Shown here: piece after piece, positions 8,068 to 17,699 of the stretch | Position numbering within the stretch: the stretch's first letter is position 1 | Layout: each line of letters starts with the position of its first letter | Assembly (NCBI GenBank): GCA_963773765.1 | Contig: CAVZCC010000006.1 | Coordinates: 248,001 to 312,000, forward strand | DNA from: CAVZCC01 sp963773765 | Lineage (GTDB): Bacteria; Actinomycetota; Acidimicrobiia; Acidimicrobiales; Microtrichaceae | Length of the DNA: 64,000 bases | Reading direction: 5' to 3' | Translations under genes and position numbers: made by a program | The notes under the pieces: generated by a model | What the model saw: the letters and a program-made list of their open reading frames with translations, nothing else | Databases searched by the model: none | Told to the model about the DNA's origin: nothing

Positions 8068-9228
8068 TCAGCCCTTGCCCAGGATGATGGTGCCGTTGGA
8101 GCAGAACCAGCCGCCGGTGCCGGACACGCAGGCCAGCTCCGCGTCCGTGACCTGGCGTTCCGGCGTGCCGTCTGCCGCGTACTGCCCCCGGAGCTGGCGG
8201 GTGGCCTCCACCAGCAGGAACAGGCCGCGCATGCCGGGGTGACAGGCCGACAGCCCGCCCCCGTCGGGGTTGACCGGCAGTTCGCCGCCCAGGCGCATGC
8301 GCCCCCCGGCCAGGAACGGCCCGCCCTCGCCCTTCTTGCAGAAGCCCAGGTCCTCCATGGTGACCATGAGCATGAACGTGAAGGCGTCGTAGACGCAGGC
8401 CAGGTCGATGTCGTCCGGGGTGACGCCGGCCTGGGCGAAGGCCCGGGGCCCGGAGATGGCCGCCGGCCCGGTGGTGAAGTCGTCCCACTCGCTCATGGTG
8501 GTGTGGCTCACGTGCTGGCCCGTGCCCAGCACCCAGACCGGGGCCCGGCGGGTGTCCGCCACCCGGTCCTCCGCGGCCAGCACGATGGCGCAGCCGCCGT
8601 CGGAGCGGATGCAGCAGTGCAGCTTGGTGAACGGGTCCGCGATCATGCGCCCGGACTGCACGTCGTCCACGGTGATGGGGTCCCGGTAGTAGGCGTCGGG
8701 GTTGAACCCGGCGTTGTAGCGCGACGACACCGCGATCTCGGCCAGGTCCTCGATGGTGGTGCCGTACTCGTGCATGTGGCGGATGGTGCTCATGCCGTAC
8801 TTGGCGATGAGGGTGTGGCCGTAGGGCACCTCGTACTGCACCGGCCCGCGGGCCCCGAAGCTGAGGTTGGCCGTGCGCCGGCCCTTCTTGAGGTCGGCCC
8901 GGGTGGTGGAGCCGTAGGACAGCACCACCACGTCGGCCTGGCCGGAGCTGATGGCGTCCACGGCGTGGGCCGCCATGACCTCCCACGTGCCGCCGCCCAC
9001 CCCGGTGGAGTCCAGCCAGGTGGGCTTGAGCCCCAGGTACTCGGCCACCTCGATGGGGGGCAGGGTGCCGGTGCCGTTGGACGCGAAGCCGTCGATGTCG
9101 TCCTTGGTCAGCCCGGCGTCCTCCACCGCCCGGCGAACGGCCTGGGCGTGGAGGTGGAACGGGGTCAGGTCGTCCACCCGTCCCGTGTCGGACAGGGCGG
9201 CACCCACGATGGCGACTCGGCGCGACAT
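8068..9228 (-). CDS. SCP2-type thiolase/lipid-transfer-like protein
   Basis: 386-residue thiolase-fold protein of the non-condensing lipid-transfer (Ltp) group. Landmarks are RRVAIVGAALSDTG at the N-terminus, FASNGTGTLPP, the substrate loop around HCCIRSDGGCAIVL and GGGLSACHPGMRG, the counterpart of the thiolase GHP motif. Proteins of this group cleave or form C-C bonds in acyl-CoAs together with a DUF35 partner. ATG 9228 lies 6 nt after TACAGT (9235-9240), so the mRNA is predicted leaderless. The operator at 9242-9257 abuts this -10. Confidence 0.82.
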   Translation of the reverse strand: MSRRVAIVGAALSDTGRVDDLTPFHLHAQAVRRAVEDAGLTKDDIDGFASNGTGTLPPIEVAEYLGLKPTWLDSTGVGGGTWEVMAAHAVDAISSGQADVVVLSYGSTTRADLKKGRRTANLSFGARGPVQYEVPYGHTLIAKYGMSTIRHMHEYGTTIEDLAEIAVSSRYNAGFNPDAYYRDPITVDDVQSGRMIADPFTKLHCCIRSDGGCAIVLAAEDRVADTRRAPVWVLGTGQHVSHTTMSEWDDFTTGPAAISGPRAFAQAGVTPDDIDLACVYDAFTFMLMVTMEDLGFCKKGEGGPFLAGGRMRLGGELPVNPDGGGLSACHPGMRGLFLLVEATRQLRGQYAADGTPERQVTDAELACVSGTGGWFCSNGTIILGKG

Positions 9229-9241
9229 GGCCGCACTGTAC

Positions 9242-9257
9242 CTGACGCCCGTGTCAG
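9242..9257. promoter_or_regulatory. Operator copy 3, with minus-strand -10 TACAGT
   Basis: CTGACGCCCGTGTCAG with TAC/GTA flanks. Only one base separates it from the -10 of the thiolase at 8068-9228, so binding would block RNA polymerase. The LLM gene to its other side ends at 9280 and is not served. Confidence 0.85.
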
Positions 9258-9279
9258 GTAGCGCCGTGACCGGGCCCGG

Positions 9280-10260
9280 TCAGGTGCGGAGCAGGGGGAC
9301 CACGCCCTCCATCCACGCCGTCAGGGAGCGGTCAGACGGCGCGTCGCGGAACCAGAGGATGAACTCCGAGCAGCCGGCCTCCAGGTAGGCCTGGGCCTTC
9401 TCCGCCACCTGGTCCACGGTGCCGACCAGGTTGTCCCGGACGTAGTCCTCGTGCGGCGTCCGCCCCCACAGCTGCCCGCCGCCGGGTGAGTCCAGCCACG
9501 CGGCCAGCTCCGCCTCCGAGTCGACGATGAGGCAGTCCGGCCCATGGGTGCGGATGACCGAGTCCGGGTCCCGGTCGACCTCCTCGCAGTACCGGGCCAG
9601 CAGCCGGGACTTGTGCACGAATGACTCCAGGCCCACCTGCCAGTTGGTCATGTCGGCGTGGCGGGCCGCGATGCGCAGCGTCACCTGCTCACCCCCACCG
9701 CCGACCAGGATCGGTGGGCGGGGCGAACGCAGCGGCTGCGGCTCGCAGAAGGCGCCGTCGAGGTGGACGTGGTGGCCGTCGAAGTCCACCGTCTCCTCCG
9801 ACCACAGGCGGGGGATGACCTGCAGCGCCTCGTCCAGCAGCTGCAGGCGGTGCTTGGCCGACGGGTAGTGGTAGCCGTAGGCCTGGTACTCCCGCTCGTA
9901 CCAACCCGCCCCCAGGCCCAGGATCAGCCGGCCGTCGGACATGACGTCGATGCCGGCCGCCTCCTTGGCCAGCAGTCCCACGTTGCGGTAGCCGACACAG
10001 GTCACCAGTTGGCCCAGCTCCACCCGGTCGGTTCGCTGGGACAGCGCGGCCAGCATGGTGAAGGCCTCGAAGCAGTGGGTGCGCTCCCGGCGGGGCACCG
10101 TCTCCACGTGGTCGTAGACCCAGAGGTGGTCGTACCCCAGCGCCTCGGCCCGCTGCGCCCACGCCACCGATGCCGCCCAGGCCGTTGCGGCGCCCACGCC
10201 GGTGTACTCGAGCTTCCAGCCCTGGGGCACGAACGCGCCGTGCCGGACCGGATGCGTCAC
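9280..10260 (-). CDS. LLM-class F420-dependent oxidoreductase
   Basis: 326-residue luciferase-like TIM-barrel oxidoreductase. Typical segments are AQRAEALGYDHLWVYDHVET, RVELGQLVTCVGYRNVGLLA, GRLILGLGAGWYEREYQAYG and PPILVGGGGEQVTLRIAARH. Members of this group reduce or oxidise small organics using F420H2 or flavin; the substrate is unknown. It starts at GTG 10260 and overlaps the VOC stop by four bases (GTGA), so it is translationally coupled as the last gene of the ABC-transporter operon. Confidence 0.87.
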   Translation of the reverse strand: MTHPVRHGAFVPQGWKLEYTGVGAATAWAASVAWAQRAEALGYDHLWVYDHVETVPRRERTHCFEAFTMLAALSQRTDRVELGQLVTCVGYRNVGLLAKEAAGIDVMSDGRLILGLGAGWYEREYQAYGYHYPSAKHRLQLLDEALQVIPRLWSEETVDFDGHHVHLDGAFCEPQPLRSPRPPILVGGGGEQVTLRIAARHADMTNWQVGLESFVHKSRLLARYCEEVDRDPDSVIRTHGPDCLIVDSEAELAAWLDSPGGGQLWGRTPHEDYVRDNLVGTVDQVAEKAQAYLEAGCSEFILWFRDAPSDRSLTAWMEGVVPLLRT

Positions 10261-10700
10261 GCGAACTCCCAGTACTGGACCTCGACCATCATCGGCAGCA
10301 GGTGCCGGACGTAGAAGGCATGGATCTTGAGCACGTCGAAGTCGTCGATCTTGGGCTCGATCACATCCACCCGGTCGTCCCGCTCCACCCACCGGGCCAC
10401 CCGCGACCACGTCGACTCCAGGTCCTCCTGGGAGTAGACGGCCACGCCGAAGTGGTCCAGGCGCGGCGTGCGCATGGGGTCGTCCTCGGCGTGGAGGAAC
10501 ACGAACTGGTCCCAGTGGCCCACCGCCAGGACCATCTTCTGGCGGTCCACGGTCTCGGTCGGCAGCTCCTGCCAGCCGAAGCAGTCGCCGTAGAACGCCA
10601 GGATCTCCTCCCGGCCCGCCGGGTCCAGCGCGTCGGCCGGCAGCGACATGGCCACGTGGTTGAGCCGGGGGATCCCGGCCGGGAACAGCTCTGACTTCAT
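10257..10700 (-). CDS. VOC (glyoxalase/bleomycin-resistance fold) protein
   Basis: 147-residue single-module VOC protein, recognised from GIPRLNHVAMSLPADAL, EEILAFYGDCFGW and PRLDHFGVAVYSQEDL. His residues in NHVAM and LDHFG and an acidic residue near the C-terminal VEVQYWEF could form the metal site. ATG 10700 has a good GGGAGAG ribosome-binding site. An in-frame GTG at 10721 would instead overlap the upstream alcohol-dehydrogenase stop and add seven residues. Fourth-from-last position in an importer operon suggests catabolism of the imported compound. Confidence 0.78.
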   Translation of the reverse strand: MKSELFPAGIPRLNHVAMSLPADALDPAGREEILAFYGDCFGWQELPTETVDRQKMVLAVGHWDQFVFLHAEDDPMRTPRLDHFGVAVYSQEDLESTWSRVARWVERDDRVDVIEPKIDDFDVLKIHAFYVRHLLPMMVEVQYWEFA

Positions 10701-10717
10701 GACGGTCTCTCCCTGGG

Positions 10718-11791
10718 TCACCGGTCGGTCCGTCCTGCGTTGGGCCGGATCATCACCTTGCCGGCCAGCTCGCCGCGGGCGAGGCGGGCGGTGGCCTCGG
10801 CCACGCCCTCCAGGCCGTACTCCACGTCGTCGATGAGCGCGTCGACCGGGAGCTCGCCCGAGGCCAGCAGCTCCAGGGCCCGGTCGAAGCCGTCCTCGTC
10901 GTAGACGAACGCGCCGCACACCGACAGCTCCAGGACGATCGTGCGGTTGGGGTCGAACGACGGCGGCTCCATCCCGGTGCCCACCAGGACCAGTCGGCCG
11001 CCGCGGCGCAGCTGGTGGAAGCCCGCCTCCATGGCGGCCCGCTTGCCCGACGAGTCGAACACGACGTGGAACGGGTCGTCCGCGAGGGAGTCGACCTCCG
11101 CCATGTTGAACGTGCGCAGGTCCTCCGGGTGGCGGACCTGGTCCACGCCCAGGCGACGGGCCAGCTCCTGGCGGACGGGGGCCGGTTCGACCACCACCAC
11201 CCGGTGGCCCCGCACCACGAGCGTGGCGGCGATCAGGGCGCCGATGGGCCCGGCGCCGAACACCATGGCGTCCTGGCCGGGCCGGATGTCGGAACGGCTG
11301 ATGGCGTGCAGGGCCACGGCCAGCGGCTCGGCCAGCGCCGCGGTCCGCATGTCCATGCCGTCGGGCACGGCCATGACCGAGGACCGGTCCCGGGTCACGT
11401 GGGTGGCGAAGGCCCCGTCGAACTCGCCGGTCATCTTCTCCTGGTGCTCGCACTGCGACGGCCTGCCCTCCAGGCAGGCCGGGCAGGTGCCGCACCGCGG
11501 CCCCGGCGACCCCAGGACCCGGTCGCCCACCGCCAGGTCGTCCACGCCGTCGCCGACACCCACCACCACGCCGGTCCACTCGTGGCCCAGGACGTCGCCG
11601 GGTCGGCCCCAGCCCTCGTCCACCAGGTGCAGGTCCGAGCCGCACACGCCGCAGTAGTCGACCTCCACCACCACCTGGTCCGCGGTGGGGGCGGGGAGGT
11701 CCCGTTGCTCCACCTCCACCTGGCCCCGCCGCTTGTACACCGCGGCGGGCACCACATCGGGCACCCCGGTCCGGTCGGTCGTGTCGGTCAT
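10718..11791 (-). CDS. Zinc-dependent medium-chain alcohol dehydrogenase
   Basis: 357-residue NAD(P)-dependent dehydrogenase similar to butanediol/threonine/sorbitol dehydrogenases. Catalytic-zinc motifs are CGVCGSDLHLVDEG and LGHEWTGVVVGVG. Structural-zinc cysteines lie in RCGTCPACLEGRPSQCEH. The nucleotide-binding loop is VFGAGPIGALIA. Its ATG overlaps the LivF stop (ATGA at 11788-11791). It probably oxidises a hydroxyl group on the compound brought in by the adjacent transporter. Confidence 0.88.
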   Translation of the reverse strand: MTDTTDRTGVPDVVPAAVYKRRGQVEVEQRDLPAPTADQVVVEVDYCGVCGSDLHLVDEGWGRPGDVLGHEWTGVVVGVGDGVDDLAVGDRVLGSPGPRCGTCPACLEGRPSQCEHQEKMTGEFDGAFATHVTRDRSSVMAVPDGMDMRTAALAEPLAVALHAISRSDIRPGQDAMVFGAGPIGALIAATLVVRGHRVVVVEPAPVRQELARRLGVDQVRHPEDLRTFNMAEVDSLADDPFHVVFDSSGKRAAMEAGFHQLRRGGRLVLVGTGMEPPSFDPNRTIVLELSVCGAFVYDEDGFDRALELLASGELPVDALIDDVEYGLEGVAEATARLARGELAGKVMIRPNAGRTDR

Positions 11792-12546
11792 GGTCGGCCC
11801 CCCAGGAGTCGGTCGGCGTCCTCGGCCCGGCCCGGGGCCCCGGCCGGCAGCAGGATGGCGGCGGAGAGGTCACCCACGCCCGCCGGCGTCCCGGCGTAGG
11901 TGACCTCGCCCTGCTGCAGGACCACCACGTGGTCCGCCAGCTCCAGGGCGTGGTCCAGGTGCTGCTCCACGATCAGCAGCGCGCAGCCGGCGTCGCGGAC
12001 CTTGGCCAGCACCCGGTAGACGTCGGTGGTGACGATCGGGGCCAGGCCCAGGGACAGCTCGTCCGCGATGAGCAGGCGGGGCCGCAGCACCAGCACCCGG
12101 GCCAGGGTGAGCATGCGTTGCTCGCCGCCCGACAGCGTGCCGGCCTGCTGGGACCGACGGTCGGCCAACTTGGGGAACAGCTCGAACGCCTCGTCCAGGC
12201 CCCGCCGGACCCCGCCCTGGATCCTGGCCTCGCGGAAGGCCAGTTCCAGGTTCTCCTCCACCGTGAGCGATGCGAACACCGCCCGGCCCTCCGGGGCATG
12301 GGCCAGTCCGGCGCGGGCGAAGCGGTGGGCGGGCCGGCCGGTCAGGTCCTCGCCGTCCACCAGCACCCGGCCCGCCGTGGGCCGCACCAGTCCGCTGGCC
12401 ACCCGGGCCACCGTCGACTTCCCGGACCCGTTGGGTCCCACCAGCGCCACCGCGGACCCGGCGGCGACCTCGAAGCTGACGTCGAACAGGGCCCGGAACG
12501 GGCCGTAGCCCGCGTCGACGTGGTCGAAGGTGAGGATGGCTCCCAT
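11788..12546 (-). CDS. livF: Branched-chain amino acid-type ABC transporter ATP-binding protein LivF
   Basis: 252-residue ATPase of the HAAT importer family. Walker A is VGPNGSGKST, the signature is LSGGEQRML and Walker B is RLLIADELSLGLAP, with the H-loop in LIVEQHLDHAL. The SLGLAP sequence is characteristic of LivF. It starts one base into the LivG stop codon (TGATG). In Actinobacteria such importers often serve non-amino-acid carboxylates, and the catabolic genes downstream fit that. Confidence 0.92.
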   Translation of the reverse strand: MGAILTFDHVDAGYGPFRALFDVSFEVAAGSAVALVGPNGSGKSTVARVASGLVRPTAGRVLVDGEDLTGRPAHRFARAGLAHAPEGRAVFASLTVEENLELAFREARIQGGVRRGLDEAFELFPKLADRRSQQAGTLSGGEQRMLTLARVLVLRPRLLIADELSLGLAPIVTTDVYRVLAKVRDAGCALLIVEQHLDHALELADHVVVLQQGEVTYAGTPAGVGDLSAAILLPAGAPGRAEDADRLLGGRP

Positions 12547-13313
12547 CAGGCCTCCACCCCCAGGTACGCGGCCCGCACCCGCGGGTCCTCCATGACGGTC
12601 TCCGTGGGTCCCTCCGCGATGAGCTGGCCGTAGTCCAGGACGTACGTGCGCGACGCCAGCCGCTGGACCATGGGCACGTCGTGCTCGATGAGCACGACCG
12701 CGGTGCCGTGCTCCTGGCGCACCGTCTCCAGGGCCGAGCCCATCTCCACCGTCTCGGACCGGTCCAGCCCGGACGACGGCTCGTCCAGGAACAGGAGCTT
12801 GGGCTCGCACATGAGGGCACGACCCAGCTCCACCAGGCGGCCCTTGCCCAGGGAGAGCGACTCGGCCGGCCGGTCGGCCAGGTCCTGCAGGCCGACCAGG
12901 TCCAGGACCGTGTCGCACCGGGCCAGCTCGTCGGTGGTGGGGGCGCTGCCCCGGAACAGGTCCGACCACAGGCCGCCCCGCCCGGTCCGGGCCCGGTCGG
13001 CCACCAGCAGGTGGTCCCGCACGGTCATGCCGCCGAACAGCTCGATCCGCTGGAACGTGCGGGCGATGCCCAGGCGGGCCCGCCGTGACGGGCGCAGCCG
13101 GTCCAGGGGCCGGCCGTCGAAGGTGACCGACCCCCCGTCGGGGTGCAGGACGCCGGACAGGCAGTTGAACAGGGTGCTCTTGCCGGCGCCGTTGGGGCCG
13201 ATCACCGCGATGAACTCGCCGGCCTCCACGAACAGCGACACGTCGGACAGCGCGACGATGCCCTCGAAGCGCTTGGACACGCCACGCGCCTGCAGCAGCG
13301 CCCGCTCCGGCAT
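12546..13313 (-). CDS. livG: Branched-chain amino acid-type ABC transporter ATP-binding protein LivG
   Basis: 255-residue ATPase. Walker A is IGPNGAGKSTLFNCLSG, Walker B is KLLFLDEPSSGLD and the H-loop is VLIEHDVPMVQ. The ABC signature is degenerate: ESLSLGKGRLVELGRAL in place of the usual LSYGQQRxLEIARAL. ATG 13313 is preceded in frame by GTG 13325, which overlaps the permease stop as GTGA; either could be the real start. It partners LivF in a heterodimeric ATPase. Confidence 0.9.
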   Translation of the reverse strand: MPERALLQARGVSKRFEGIVALSDVSLFVEAGEFIAVIGPNGAGKSTLFNCLSGVLHPDGGSVTFDGRPLDRLRPSRRARLGIARTFQRIELFGGMTVRDHLLVADRARTGRGGLWSDLFRGSAPTTDELARCDTVLDLVGLQDLADRPAESLSLGKGRLVELGRALMCEPKLLFLDEPSSGLDRSETVEMGSALETVRQEHGTAVVLIEHDVPMVQRLASRTYVLDYGQLIAEGPTETVMEDPRVRAAYLGVEA

Positions 13314-13321
13314 GGCCGCGG

Positions 13322-15521
13322 TCACGCCGAGCTCCCGGTCGAGGTGGGCGAGGGCGCGGTGGGCGAGGGCGCGGTCGGCGGGGCGCCGACGGGGGCGCTG
13401 TCGGCCGGGGCCGGGGCGTGCGACCCGTTGGTGGACGGTGCACCCTGGCCGCCGGCCGGGGGAGTGGTCGGGCCGTCCCCGGTGCGGTCCTGTCCGGCGG
13501 CCGTGCGCCGCTCGACCCGGCGCAGGATGGCGTTGACCGACGCCGCGGTCTGGGCCTCGATGCTGCCCTCCGGGTGCTTGGCGTAGGTGATCGCACCGAT
13601 GCCGAACAGGATGAACGCCACGGACTGGGCCCAGGTGGGCTGGATGGCGTCGGCCAGGTTCTGGACCCAGCACGGCGCGTCGGGGTTGGACACCACCCAG
13701 TTGCCGGGGAAGGTGAAGAGCTTGTTGAGGATCGCGGGGAACAGGAAGAAGAACAGCCCCGACATGACCGCGGCCTGGATGCTGCGGGCCCCGGCCGAGA
13801 CCACCAGCGCCACCCACACCAGGCCCAGGAGGTACGGGAAGCTGCTCTGGTAGTTGGCCTGGCCCGACGAAGGTGGCCATCAGGCCGCCGCCGAACCCGG
13901 CGATGCCGGCGGCCACGGTGAAGGCGATGATGCGGGACCGGGTGCCGCTGATGCCGATGGACGCCGCAGCCACGTCGCTCGACTGCAGGGCCTGGAGGAA
14001 CCGGCCGGTCGTGCCCTGCCGCATGCGGATGACGGCCACGCCGATGACGGTGGCGCACAGGGCGGCGAAGACCAGGAAGTACCGGTCGTCGGCCAGGTCG
14101 AACGGCCCGACGACCGGCCGGGGCACGTTGAGGGGCACCGAGCCGCCGCTCACCCACCCCAGCGGGACCAGGATCGACTCGAACATCAGGGCGAAGGCCA
14201 GCGTGGCCAGCGCCAGGTAGACGCCGTCCAGCCGGACCACCGGCACGGCCAGCACGGCCCCCACCGCGGCGGCCACCACCGCGCCGATCAGGACCGCGCC
14301 CAGGACCGACATGCCGGTGTTGGAGACCAGCTGGGCGGTGGTGAAGGCGCCGATGGCGGCGAGCGCGGCCTGGGACAGCGACAGCATGCCGCCGATGCCG
14401 ACCACGACGGTGAGCGACATCATGATGATGCCCAGCACCACGCCGCCGCCGACCAGGCCCAGCCAGAAGCCGTCGAGCACGAACCAGCACACCAGGAGCG
14501 CCACCAGGATCACCGCCCCGCCGAACACCCGGGTCCCGGTGGTCATCCAGGCCGGCCGGCTCACGGCGACGGGTGCGGGCGGCGGTGGGTCCACGGTGGC
14601 CAGGGGGTCGGTGACCTCCCGGGTGGAGCGCAGCCCGGGCCGGAACAGCAGCAGCAGGAAGAGCACCACGAACGGCAGGGCGGGTCGGAGCCCGGTGGCC
14701 AGCACGCTGTCGGTCGGGAGCGACGCCGGCCAGCACCGCCTGCAGCACGCCCAGGGCGATGCCGCCGGCGAAGGTGAGGGGGATGCTGGTGAGCCCGCCG
14801 AACACCGTGGCGGCCAGGGCGGCGACCAGCAGGGTGAACAGGTCGATGGGGTTGAGCGAGGCGAACAGGGGCGCCAGCAGCACGCCGGCGAGGCCGGCCA
14901 GCATGCTCGAGAGCATCCAGGACGCCATGGAGACGCGGTTGGAGTCCACGCCGTTGAGCTCGGCCATGCGGGGGCTCTCGACCACCGCCCGCATGCGCAG
15001 GCCCAGGCTGGTGAACCGGAACAGGACCACCAGGCCGACCACGACCGCGATGGTGCACACGATCGTGGTCACCTGGCCCGCGTCGAGCACGAACCGGCTG
15101 CCCTCGGGCCACAGCCACTCGTCGGTGCGCTTCACGTACCACAGCGGCGGAGGGTTCTTCTTGGCGTCGGTGCCCGAGGAACAGCTTGACGATCTCGGGG
15201 ATGGCGATCAGCAGGCCCAGCGACGTGACGAGCTTGGCCAGCTGCCCCGCGTTGCGCAGGTACCGGAACAGCACCCGTTCCAGCAGCAGCCCGATGGCGG
15301 GGCCGACGATGACGATGGCCAGCAGCGCGGACCGGGAGCAGCGGCCACTCGTGGTCCTTGCGCAGCACGTAGAACACCGCGGCGCTGGCGTAGGCCTGGG
15401 CCGCGAAGGCCAGGTTGAAGACGCCCGACGTCTTGTAGGTGAGGACCAGGCCGACGGCGAGCAGCGCGAACACGCAACCGGTCGGGATCCCCCGGATGGC
15501 GTACTCGAGCAGGTCCGCCAC
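13322..15521 (-). CDS. LivH-LivM fused ABC permease, frameshifted at about four places
   Basis: A single reading unit of about 730 codons that joins both HAAT permeases. The LivH part starts at GTG 15521 (ADLLEYAIRGIPTGCVFALL) and continues through FRYLRNAGQLAKLVTSLGLL and LNPIDLFTLLVAALAATVFG. It runs straight into the LivM part (PFVVLFLLLLFRPGLR, then GIGGMLSLSQAALAAIGAF and ATLAFALMFESILVPLGW), ending in a soluble Pro/Ser/Thr tail. The frame changes near 15340, 15180, 14725 and 13861, where single extra or missing bases restore typical permease sequence. LivHM fusions occur in actinobacteria. At least a dozen membrane segments are apparent. Confidence 0.75.
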
Positions 15522-15529
15522 GGCCGGCC

Positions 15530-16860
15530 CTACCGGAAGCTCGGCTCGAGGGTTCCGCCCGGGATGTCGAAGCAGACGAACGTCTCGCCGTCCGGACCGG
15601 TCTGCGGCACGAACTCGCTGTCCTCGATCTTGAGGGTGGCGGAGCAGCTGACGTCGTCCCGCTGGGTGTGGGCCTTGGTCCAGTCGACGCCGGACAGCAG
15701 GCCGTCACCCCGGTAGTCGGTCATCTGGTTGATGGCGTCGATGACCTTCTGGCGGCTGAAGTCCGGCCCGGCGTCGCTGCAGGCCGCTGACGAAGAGGTC
15801 GGCGTTGAGCCAGCCCACCAGGCTGTTCTCGCTGACCTCGCCGCCGGTGGTGTCCATCCACTCCTCGTAGGCCTTCAGCCCGTCGGGCTTGGGGTCGGTC
15901 TCCAGCGGGGCGAAGGACGTGTACACGTAGGACCCCTCGAACAGGTCGCCGTACTCGTCGAGCAGTTCCTGGTCGTAGGCGTTGGGCAGGTACTGGATGG
16001 CGTCGACCTGCTGCTTCTTGATCTCCTTGGCCAGGGTCACCACGCCGTTGGTGTCGATGCAGGACACCACCATGTCGACCCCGGCGTCCTTCATCTTGGA
16101 CACCTGCACCGAGAGGTCGGTGGTGCCGTAGCTGAGCGACTCGTCCTTGAACACCACCTCCGCGCCGGCCTCGTCGCCGTACTTGGTGAAGGACTTGTCC
16201 CAGCCCTCCACGCACTCGCTGGACTGGGGGACGGCGTAGCCGAGCAGGCCGATCTTGCTCCGGTCCGCCTGCTTGGCCAGGTAGGGGATGGAGGGCTGCT
16301 CGCAGCCCAGGCACAGGTACGAGCCGCCCTGGCCGAACAGGTTGGCCTTGGGGTTCTCCGGGGTGCCCTGCCACTCGGGGTTGACCGTCCAGCCGAAGGT
16401 CGGGATGCCCTCGGCCACCAGTTGGTCCGCCCCGGTGAAGAGCAGCGATGCCGATGGGCAGGACGGCGAACACGTCGTCCTGTTCGATCAGGCCCTTCAC
16501 CTCGGCGCTGTTGTTGGAGAGCTTGTCGTCCCGCGTCGGGTTGAGCACCAGCTTGCGGCCGTGCACGCCACCCTGGTCGTTGACCATCTCGAAGTACGCC
16601 TGCACGCCGTCGTACGCGGTGTCGTACTTGCCGCCGAGCGGGTTGGTGACCGAGGCGACGCCGCCGACGGTGATCTCGGTGTCGGTCACGCCGGGGGCGT
16701 CCACCGCCACCTTCTCGGTGCTCTCGGTGGCGGTGCCGTCGGAGCCGGCGGTGGTGCCCGTGTCCTTCGCGGTGGTGGAGCCCCCGCTCGACTCGGAGTT
16801 GCCGCACGCGGCGGCGACCATGACGAGTGCGATCATGAGCACGGTCCAACGACTCCGCAC
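15530..16860 (-). CDS. LivJ/K-type substrate-binding lipoprotein, frameshifted twice
   Basis: About 440-codon periplasmic-binding protein of the leucine/isoleucine/valine-binding family. It has a lipoprotein signal (MIALVMVAAACGNSES, lipobox Cys about residue 19), then VTDTEITVGGVASVTNPLGG and YFEMVNDQGGVHGRKLVLN. The frame changes near 16445 (GIA to LLFTGADQLVAEG) and near 15784 (NADLFVS to CSDAGPDF). GTG 16860 has a G-rich ribosome-binding region. First gene of the importer operon, 70 bp after the operator at 16928-16943. The ligand is unknown, probably a carboxylate or acyl compound. Confidence 0.8.
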
Positions 16861-16927
16861 AACAACCCCCCGGTTGTCCGGGTGACCCGCTCCCGCCGTC
16901 GGCCGGACCGGGGCACACCCCCGGAAC

Positions 16928-16943
16928 CTGACACTAGCGTCAG
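16928..16943. promoter_or_regulatory. Operator copy 4, overlapping the TetR stop codon
   Basis: CTGACACTAGCGTCAG. The right half contains the TGA stop of the TetR gene (16940-16942, minus strand). It is the only operator upstream of the seven-gene ABC importer operon (16860 down to 9280). Transcription of the TetR gene reads through it. Confidence 0.82.
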
Positions 16944-17608
16944 TCAGCCGCCCCGGGACCGAAAAGTGCGTCCATCATGATGTTCGCCAGGGTGCCGGCC
17001 AACGCCGCGGGGTCCTCGGCCAACTGGCCCGTGGCCAGGAAGTAGTTCACCCGTTCCACCATGGCCACGAGCGCCAGCGAGGCCACGGCCGGGTCGAAGT
17101 CCTTCCGCCGGCGGAGCTTCACCTTGGCCGCCAGCGCGGTGGCCACCGTGGACAGCACGTCGTCGCCGCTGGTGCCGTCGGCGGCGTCGGACCGTTCGGC
17201 CTCGGTCCAGGACCGGATCAGCGGCCCGTAGCGGGCGTACACCTCGATGAAGCGCACCAGCCAGCCCTGGAGGGCGTCGCGGCTGTCCGGGGTGGCGGCG
17301 ATGACCGGCAGCGAGTCGGTGAGGTCACGGAACTCGGCGGCCACGTCCGTGACCAGGTGCTCGAACAGTGCGTCCTTGGACGGGAAGTACAGGTAGAAGG
17401 TGCCGTGGGAGGTCTTGGCCCGCCTGACGATGTCGTCCACCCGGGTGGCGTGGAACCCCCTGCGGGAGAAGGCCCACACCCCGGCATCGAGCAGCTTGGC
17501 CTGGGTGGCCCGGCCCCGGGCCCGCAGCGGGCGGTCGGGCGGTGCCGCCGCCGCCGTGGTGGGGGCGGCCGCCTTCCTGGCGGGGGTGGTCCGGGTGCGG
17601 GCAGCCAT
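16940..17608 (-). CDS. TetR-family transcriptional regulator, candidate master regulator of the palindrome
   Basis: 222-residue TetR repressor. A basic, Ala/Thr-rich N-terminal extension (residues 1-32) precedes the DNA-binding domain: TQAKLLDAGVWAFSRRGFHA, then VDDIVRRAKTSHGTFYLYF. The C-terminal ligand domain follows (IEVYARYGPLIRSWTEAERS). Operator copies lie 47 bp upstream of its start (17655-17670) and over its stop codon (16928-16943), the arrangement expected of an autoregulated local repressor. It is divergent from an acyl-CoA ligase, and acyl-CoA-type effectors are common in this family. That it binds this motif is inference. Confidence 0.85.
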   Translation of the reverse strand: MAARTRTTPARKAAAPTTAAAAPPDRPLRARGRATQAKLLDAGVWAFSRRGFHATRVDDIVRRAKTSHGTFYLYFPSKDALFEHLVTDVAAEFRDLTDSLPVIAATPDSRDALQGWLVRFIEVYARYGPLIRSWTEAERSDAADGTSGDDVLSTVATALAAKVKLRRRKDFDPAVASLALVAMVERVNYFLATGQLAEDPAALAGTLANIMMDALFGPGAAD

Positions 17609-17654
17609 GGCGGGCCTGAGGCTAGAGGATCGGGGTCGGGCCCCGGGCGACGAC

Positions 17655-17670
17655 CTGACGCCCGTGTCAG
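17655..17670. promoter_or_regulatory. Operator copy 5 between TetR and acyl-CoA ligase, plus -10 TACAGT (17688-17693)
   Basis: CTGACGCCCGTGTCAG lies in the 111-bp divergent gap. On the plus strand TACAGT begins 17 nt after it and is followed after 6 nt by GTG 17700, which opens a short leader ORF. Confidence 0.85.
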
Positions 17671-17699
17671 CACCGCGGTGTGGTCGGTACAGTTGCGCC

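Noticed and set aside
8058..8071. CTGAC-CGGC-GTCAG dyad at the 3' end of the thiolase gene
   Set aside because: Spacer is 4 instead of 6 and it lies at a gene end with no promoter to control; not counted with the 15 operators.
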